This document shows positions 56,646-64,000 of a stretch of 64,000 nt of DNA, one piece after another (the first letter of the stretch is position 1; every line of letters begins with the position of its first letter). Source of the DNA: Erodium maritimum (lineage: Eukaryota > Streptophyta > Magnoliopsida > Geraniales > Geraniaceae); assembly GCA_963921825.1 (NCBI GenBank), contig OY997589.1, positions 18,125,735 to 18,189,734 of the forward strand. The letters run 5' to 3'. Both the position numbers and the translations under genes were made by a program. Below the pieces are notes generated by a model. It was not told where the DNA came from and ran no database searches. It was given only the letters and a program-made list of their open reading frames with translations.

Positions 56646-59600
56646 TGTCACGCCCCAAATCCGGTTTTGGCCGGACTCGAGACGTGACCCGAAACAATCG
56701 AAATAAAGGTAGTGAAACTATAATAAACTCTTTTGACACTGAAAGCGACTCCAAAATATTTCTCAATAAAGTGTCAAAGCTTGACAAGTAACATAAGGTA
56801 AATAAAGTTCAACAAGTGGACCAACACATCTCTACTACAACCCTCAAGGCATCCGGAAGCTCCCGAGCCTCAAATTCCCCCGATCTCAAGTACACCTGTA
56901 CACGCAATAAATAAACGAATAGGGGTGAGCTTACGCTCAGTAGGGAAAATCGTAAACAACTTTAGCCTCCAAGTTTAATATTAAAACTGATTTAGTTCGA
57001 TGTCAATAAACAAATAAAAAGCAACGAGAACAATAGTGCATTCTCAAGGTTAAAAATAACTTCCCAGAGAACAAATAGAGAACATTATAATAAAATATAA
57101 GATCATCACAACTGGAAACGAGTAAACACTATTAATCAAAGGAAAGCTATGGAATCAGTGTAATAAAATAGTATCGCTTTTTCAACGATAACAGTAACTT
57201 AAAGATTCCATGAAAACATTATAACGAATCAAAACTCATTAAAATGGGAGCAATTAATATCACGCCAACCACTCGCTTTCTCAAGCCTCCGATCCACAGG
57301 TAGATTCTGGGATCACATCGGTTCCCATATTCCGATCCACCAGAGTACCCATATCATATCAGATTTTCCCTCGGTCCAGAGGAGACACATAAAATCGGGG
57401 CACCGGAAACCATCCCATAGGGACGCTCGTCGTCGGGATTCTCGGAAATGCCTCCAAGGGACCATATGTCATAGGGAACCAAGGTAGTGCTCCACTGGGA
57501 CGCACGCCCTTGGGTGAAACCTCAGAAACCATCTCTCATGAAGTAATCCACTCAATAACCACTCAATAATCACTCAATATCCCGTAGGATCTGCCGAGCT
57601 CTCAGGCTCCAATAACCACTCAATAATCACTCAATATCCCGTAGGATCTGCCAATAATCAATTCTCGTAATATCCAGTAACCAATGCCCTCAGGCTCCAA
57701 TACTCAGTCAATATCTCACTGTATCTGTCCAACTCCAACCACCACAACGGCACCAGATTACCCCCCGGTGTAGTACCAAACCAAGTAAGCAAACAGACAA
57801 ACAAACGAACAAGCATACATTTCAAGAATAAGAACAAAGGAAACAAGCATAAACATTCATCCATCAATCAACACTCATCGAAACACACTTTCATCACAGC
57901 GAAGACATCCAATACCGTTCCACACTTACCGTATACTTACCTGTCACAAACCAGCGTTACATCGATCACCTGATTGTACCCCGTGGCACAACCAGTCATA
58001 CTCGATCATCCGTTCAATCATCAATTATATCAACACAAACACTCAATCATCCAAGTACGCATTCAACCAATCAATCATCGTGTGAACGATCAATTAAGTA
58101 TTCAATCATACAAGCTAATCTAGTTTCATTAGACTCTTAAGTTAACCTAGTAACTAACAATCAAGCATGTGAACCTAGCACACAACTAATCCGAGAGCTC
58201 TTCACAACCTCTCTACCAGTAAATCAATCCCAAGTATTGAAAGCAAGCTTCACTAATCATCATCATCCTAAGCATGCATACTAGACTCATCCATTTATTA
58301 GTAATTGAAGTACGATTATTCTAGTTATTCGCATCCTATAGGCGATTCTAGGACCTTTCCGATTTTTATTATCCTAATCATGCATACTAAGCGTTAATTA
58401 AGAAATTAAGACTTTCCCTACCTTGTGGTCTTCCTCTAATAATACTCTAAAGAAAAGCTCGAGTGGTAACAACTCCGTTCTTCACATGGGTTCCGGCGTG
58501 ATCTTCGTTCTTCTAGCTCGGGTCCAAGCCCTTGATCTCGGGCGAAGTCCCGTCTAGATTTGACAAATAAAATGTTTGAGTCAAAACCAGTAAAAGTCCG
58601 AAGGTCCACTGATTTAACCAAAATTATCTTTTAAATTTTCACCTTGAATTAATTAAACCAGTTAAACAAATCTGATTTTAAAAACTCTTTTTAATTGAAA
58701 CTGGGTTGACCCGGATCCGACCCGGACCTGGTCCAAACCCAGATCCAGACCCACTGCTGACGGTCTGACCCGCGAGGTGTATTGGGCCCGAGCCCGCTGG
58801 GCCCAAGGCCTGAGATCCGTCCGGCCCGAATGGGTGATGAACGGCCCAAGGCCCAGCCACTCTTGACTCGTCTGAGCCATAGGAGTTCCCGTCGACGCTC
58901 GGGGCTCCGACCACCGTCGCTGGTGTCCGGTGAGCTTGCACACGGAGCAGAGAGGCGGAGGGACAGCGTCAGGAGGCGAGGGAAGGCAAGGCTAGGGAAG
59001 GGAACGTCGTTAGGGCACTGGACGAACCCTTACGCCCGGATCTGACCACCGGAGACGTTTGCCGGAGCTAGAACCTCAGCACTGACGCTCAGGAGTTCCG
59101 GCGATGTCCTCCAGTCGCGTCAAACCCTAAACCCAGCTCGAAATCTCGCGGTTTGCCGGCGGGAAGTGACGGGGAGGTAGATCTGGTGAGTATTCGAGCT
59201 CACCATCGCTAGTGGCGCTCGATTTAGGGACGGCGGGGCTTGAACGGCAGCGAGGTGTCGCTGAAATGCAGAAGAAGACGACGGAGGAGAGAGGGGAAAA
59301 CATGTCTGGGGTTGTTTTTGTCGTGGGTGAGTAAGGGAGATGGAGAAGAGGGGAGTAGCAGGTGGAGGCGATGGGTTGACGCCGGAGAAGAAGAAGGTGC
59401 GGCGGATCTGGTTCGGTGGCGTGAGAGAGAGGGAGCTCGAGGGAGACGATGAGCCTCGGGAACTGTGCACTGAATCGTGAACAGGACGGCGCTGCGTGGT
59501 TTTGGTCTCTAGGGTTGGGCCGCACTGGTATTGGGCCTGAGTTCGCGAATCAAGGCCTGGTCAGCACCAGCCCAAAACGTGGGTCTGGTCTGACCCAGCC

Positions 59601-59721
59601 CAACCTTAAGCCTTTCCCTTTTTTTTTTAAATTTCTTCTCAAATTCCACTCGTTGCAAAAATCTACTTCGACGTTTCAAGTTTGCGAGAGATTACTCTTT
59701 AGTAATAAGTGGGGTTTTACA
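56646..59721 (-). mobile_element. Gypsy solo LTR (3076 bp), minus orientation
   Basis: On the minus strand it starts TGTAAAACCCC (59721) and ends ggggcgtgaca (56646). A perfect 5-bp TSD atgac lies at 56641-56645 and 59722-59726. No internal domain is present. Same family as the LTR at 19418: both have a GC-rich gene-like part and a GGGTC-rich part. Antisense AT-rich half at 56700-58650 has repeats of caatcatc/actcaataa. Confidence 0.93.
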
Positions 59722-59726
59722 ATGAC

Positions 59727-60459
59727 GATGACGAGGTGGTGGTCTCGGAGGAAGGGGTCCCGGCCTTCACCAAGGGTACATACCAGTTTTCCTTGGCAAC
59801 TCGGGTTGTAGGGGACCAGATCCACAATCAGAACGCGGTCTGCACGATGATGTTACAGAAGTGGATGGTGAATGGAATACAGGTGGAATTCATGTCTCCG
59901 GAGGTTACAGGTTATCATTTCCCCTCCGCAGAGATGATGGAGAATATCCGTCATAGGGGCCCCTGGAGTTTCAAGGGTTTCCCCCTCCTGTTGGAGCCAC
60001 TCAGGCAATATATCCCGGCTAATGAGATTGACTTCCATCACGTTGAGCTTGGAGTCAGGGCGTTGAACGTCCCGGTGGGAGCCAGGAATTCATATATCCG
60101 CGACCTTATTGCAAATATCATTGGCACTCAAGTGCTATCGGCCCCGATTCCATTGGCTAGGCGGGAGGATATGTTCTTATGGATGGGAGTTCGGTTGGAG
60201 CTGAATCGACCTTTACGGAGAAGACTCCGCCTCAGATTCCCCAAGCACCACATCCCCCTCTGTGATTGAGCTGCAATATGAGAGGCTAACGGATTTCTGT
60301 CGCAGGTGTGGGCTGATGACCCACGGGATTATGGGTTGTACGACTCACTTGCCGGGTATTGGTCGGGAAGAGGTCCGGTATGATTCGTCTATCCTGGCCC
60401 CAAGGCAGATGGATGTGGATCGGCTGTTGAAGACGGTCTGGAATACCCCCCCCGGGTGA
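59727..60459 (+). pseudogene. LINE ORF1, DUF4283 and CCHC part
   Basis: Continues from 56645 with Asp/Glu and VVVSEEG, then YQFSLATRVVGD and LQKWMVNGIQVEFM (DUF4283, 59780-59900), HRGPWSFKGFPLLL, RPLRRRL, and, after a frameshift at about 60255, FCRRCGLMTHGIMGC, a complete CCHC knuckle (C-x2-C-x4-H-x4-C, near 60296-60340). Well preserved apart from that frameshift and the LTR. The domain binds nucleic acid in the element's RNP. Confidence 0.88.
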
Positions 60460-61400
60460 CACACCCGGCTGTTATTGACCTACTGAATGGTCTGTCCCTG
60501 AATCCGTTGATTCGATCCATGGAAATCGTTATGGGAGAAAGACAGAAAGACTCCCCGGTGTAGACTTTCTTTTAAAGTCTAACAATCTGGCTAGGGTTAC
60601 CCCTGGAGGGGGTAACCAATGTACTACAGGATGGAGGGCGTCGGGTATCTAGAGGGCCCCCGGGTTTTACAAAGCCTGACAACCTGGCTAACGTCCGTCC
60701 TGCTGCTGATCCTGTTGGCCAAGTCGAGCCCAGAGATATTGTAGTGACCCGGGAGGGGAAGGAGAAAGATCTACAGGGGAAGGCGAAAGATCCCTAGGAA
60801 GGCCTAGGGAAAGGGGGTCCCAGCCGTGGAAAGTTCAAGACGACAACCCTGAGACAAGGAACGGGTCGCTGTATGCTCGCCCGCCGGAGTCAAATAAGTC
60901 GCTGGATCATACAACTCTCCAACCAGACATCGATTGGCCGGTATACAAGGAAGGGGATAGGGAAGAGCAGGCGGAGGCACAACAGCCTCCGATGCAGGAA
61001 TGACGCGACCCAGCAGGGGTGGGTGGAGTCGCTCTCGGACTATACCTACAGACCCGGGACAACCAGTGTTGGGAGGTCCCGGGCAGCCTGCAACAACAAC
61101 TCAGTATTATTATTATATGCTTTCTCGTTATTTGTTTTATTTCTGGTACAATTTATTTCATGCTTGGTTTATGACTTTTTACTTTATGTCTCGTTGTTTT
61201 GAGACGATGGTAAGGAGTTGTCTTAAGTTGGTGCCTACGATTTCAAGTAGGCTATTATTATGGGTCCATGAGCGCCAGACCTTCTACGGTCGGCTCGGAC
61301 ACACATCTGGAACCCAGGGCGGTCACGTCCTGTTTTGTTTGATTACCTATTGGTATTTATGAAAGTCTCCGGTTATCCGTTTCAAAACAAAACAAATAAT

Positions 61401-64000
61401 GCACCTTTTATTAAAGAAATATATAATGTTTTTGTTTTGTTTCCGGCATATAATAATACAACGGTTTGTTTCGTTATGATGCACAATTTGAAAAGAATCA
61501 TATTTGGAATTATTTTAACAATTTGTTTTAGGTTTAGAAGAGGTAAAGAGCCCATCAAAATCATAAATTCAGTAGATTTGTTATTTTTCTTCTTTCTAAT
61601 TTTTTAGTAACTGGGATGGAATATTACTAGTACCATACTGCATCTCAAAAAATAGTACTATACTTGGATATTTAATAAAGAAACTACATTTCCACGATAA
61701 AATGATTTTCTTAGCATCACCAATAAAAATCATGCTCAATGTAAGAGTCAACGTCTTACGGAATCATATTAATTTTAGCATAAAAAAAGTCTACATGTAC
61801 ATGAAATCAGAAGCTCTAGCTTAAGAAAATGAACAGTCTAGAAAAGGAAGGTGGGCAAGAGCTTCCGTGGGTAGCAAGAGATTCCAAATGGGGAATGGCG
61901 CATTTGCAAAGGGCAAATACAAGTAAAGTCGGTGACAAGTTTGCTATGCTATAAGCGGGACACAATTTACAGTTGACGAGACACTTCCTTTGAGTGAAAA
62001 CTATCAAATCAATTGAAAAATGAGAAACCAAGCCACCCTCCCAAAATGGAAACTATCACTCTCCCAAAGTTATGACTTTGGTTTCGCTTCTCATGTTTTA
62101 GTTCCATCATTACTCTCATAATATAAAAGGATTAGCTAGATAGGAGGAGTTTCCACTCCCATTCATTTTTCAAATGTCAAAATGGTCCTGTATAACCTTT
62201 TACATCTGAATTTTATCTAACAAGATTTGAACTTGCTTGTTTCTTGTAGAAATTGAGGTATTTAAATCGTAAAAATGTTTGTATGATAATAAATAAATAA
62301 AATAGTTTTGATTTGATTATAAACTTTTGTTTAAGATAAAAATAGAAAATATTATATTAAATTTTCTTGTCTTTTAATAAAAATTTGATCTTTACATTCA
62401 AAGACTTGTAGAATTTTCTTAATGTTAGTTATTAGAACCCATACTTCACATTAAATACTACCTAACTCAAAAAGCTAGATGATTGGTGAGTAGAGACCAT
62501 TTGGAAGTTACAACTTCATAATCCAAATTTATTCTTAATTTGAAGCACAAGGAAAGAAAAAAAAGTAAGAGCATGATAATATGTATTTCAAATAGAAATC
62601 ATTTTAGTCAAATCATAACATGTTCATATTTTTTTTTATCAAAAATATATAGCAAGTATAGAAATCAAAATTATTAATTTATAGTTGAAATTAACTAAAA
62701 TTTGTGTAGGATATTAGATTGAATTAAAAATATGTTTTTTTCTTTCAAAAAGGGACAAAAAGGACAAGGTTAAAGGTTGTGATTATTAATATAAAACGGC
62801 ATGAGCGAATAAATATAGTTGTCGTATTGACTCAAGTTATACGTTTAACATCAAAACCCTAGCTTGGTAGAAAACTGAATAATGTTGTGCTCTCTCTTGT
62901 GGTCCTATTGAGTCCTTTTCAAGTGGTCCTCTTCGTCTCATCATGCGAACCTCAATAGCAACATTAATACTATTGTGTTGACATTGAAAAATTAACATAT
63001 AAAATTTGAATTTGTTTATAAGGAAATTGTTAGTCCCATCCCACATCACAATCCAAAGTGGGAGAAGCAGTTGAACATGTACTTGCCTTAAAAGCATAGA
63101 TTTTGACGTTACGCTCGTAAATATAATTAACACATTTTGTGTTTTCAAAGTTTTTATCTTATAATATATAAATGGTATTTATCGGCGATAGGAACTTGAT
63201 GCATAAATACAGACATGGGCAGAGGATATGACATTAAAACTAGTGACAACCATGTACATACAATATGTGTATCCAAAACATAATTGATATCTCTCTTATT
63301 TCTCAACATATCTCACGCAAAAGAGAGATACAAGTAATAAATTGGTTGAGTTAGGCAAGGAAGCCAAGTAGGGGACCAAATGAATTCTAGTACGTCTAAA
63401 ACTACCATAGCCAATTTGGTGATCATGTCATATAAGTTTATTCGGATAATACATTAGATTTTACAAGAACCGGTATAGATTAAATTTTATATAAAAAATA
63501 TAAAATTAGGTGAAGAAAGCATGGTGCATTAACTAGGTTGTCTTTTGCTTTGGGAGTGCATAAACAAAGATGGGTTAGTGTTAGAAGATAAGAGCTAGGT
63601 ACGATTCATTTGGTAGCCTCCTTGTATTGCAACAAAGTTGGTGTATATTAAAATTTTCTATTTGTAGGTGAAGCTCCGAATTGCTACCTTGTTGAGTTGA
63701 GTTAGTTTGTGGTCCAAATCTGACTTATTTAACGTAGCTAACACGAATGCAACCAAACTAGTCATTTGATGAGCTTGGTTATAAGCTTGATTAGCTATCA
63801 AAACCATTCAATTCATGAACCCATCCTAATCATCTTGGCCTTAAATACTTGGTTGGATCTTGAATGGGATGGTTGAATGGTTCTCACTTTTGGATGTTCC
63901 GTGAGCCATCGATTCTTTTTAGTGATCACAAGTTACGACACACTTGTCAATTCTCATTTCCTTTATTTTCCATTCATAGTATGAGTGGGCAAGTATGTGA
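61401..64000. other. AT-rich intergenic sequence
   Basis: No supported gene or complete element. Near 63030 cccatcccacatcacaatcc-aaagtgggag resembles the start of some TRIM or LTR sequences, but no second copy was found in the window. Confidence 0.5.

Larger units (their letters stand above)
55930..61400 (+). mobile_element. LINE (ORF1 only) split by a gypsy solo LTR
   Basis: Leader near 55936 (ctcttcgtgaggttcatttct) resembles that of the copy at 53836. ORF1 is in two parts around the LTR, then a decayed linker (60460-60990) and a 3' UTR (tacctacagacccgggac near 61040) ending cgtttcaaaacaaaac (about 61378-61396). No ORF2 sequence is present. A clear TSD was not found. Confidence 0.8.

Noticed and set aside
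58662..59525. Several overlapping 60-130-codon frames on both strands
   Set aside because: They lie inside the gypsy solo LTR; the GC-rich composition explains them and no domain is seen.
55906..61420. TSD of the LINE near ataatg...attaaa on both sides
   Set aside because: The flanks share only scattered bases with gaps, so it is not convincing.

Overview
This is nuclear DNA from a flowering plant, most likely a eudicot. The evidence is Ty1/copia and Ty3/gypsy LTR retrotransposons of plant type, plant L1-like LINEs with DUF4283/zinc-knuckle or RRM ORF1 proteins, PIF/Harbinger and Mutator-like DNA elements, one two-exon BAHD acyltransferase gene, and a box C/D snoRNA cluster under a site II/TATA promoter. 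Nothing in the sequence fixes the species. Nearly everything else is nested, decayed transposable elements; target-site duplications (TSDs) let several layers be ordered.

Layout. 1-5561: copia element cut by the window edge. 5562-7300: LINE ORF1-like remnant. 7540-13430: decayed PIF/Harbinger pair (ORF1 partner and transposase, both minus strand), invaded by a 717-bp element at 9692 and a 1.75-kb Mutator-like element at 11436 that landed on the transposase start codon. 14250-14830: GRF zinc-finger pseudogene. 15549-15950: 402-bp Mutator-type MITE with a perfect 9-bp TSD. 17512-19314: LINE with an RRM-type ORF1 but no ORF2. 19418-27619: internally deleted gypsy element with 2.6-kb LTRs and a ~670-bp triplet-repeat array. 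27919-28680: non-autonomous retroelement with a 10-bp TSD. 29453-29703: TRIM-like element.

30538-45368 is a three-level nest. A LINE lacking ORF2 (16-bp TSD) holds a gypsy solo LTR (TSD aggat), which holds a copia array with an exact-looking 4.1-kb direct repeat. The nest sits about 65 bp beyond the stop of the BAHD acyltransferase (45449-46885, minus), the only intact-looking protein gene.

46986-53120 is sparse intergenic DNA with a hAT-like element, a transposon ORF1 fragment and a 5'-truncated LINE reverse transcriptase. 53239-53445 (minus) holds two box C/D snoRNA genes. Their guide stretches are complementary to 5.8S rRNA (placing the methylation at A47) and to 25S rRNA, and a TATA box, telo-box-like site and TGGGCT site II elements lie upstream. 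53836-55146 is another LINE without ORF2 (13-bp TSD). About 55930-61400 is a further one, split by a 3.08-kb gypsy solo LTR (TSD atgac). 61400-64000 is AT-rich with no supported gene.

Two themes stand out: repeated LINE copies that keep ORF1 and the 3' tail but lack ORF2 (resembling mammalian HAL1 'half-L1'), and two unrelated gypsy LTRs inserted at the same acidic-codon stretch of LINE ORF1.
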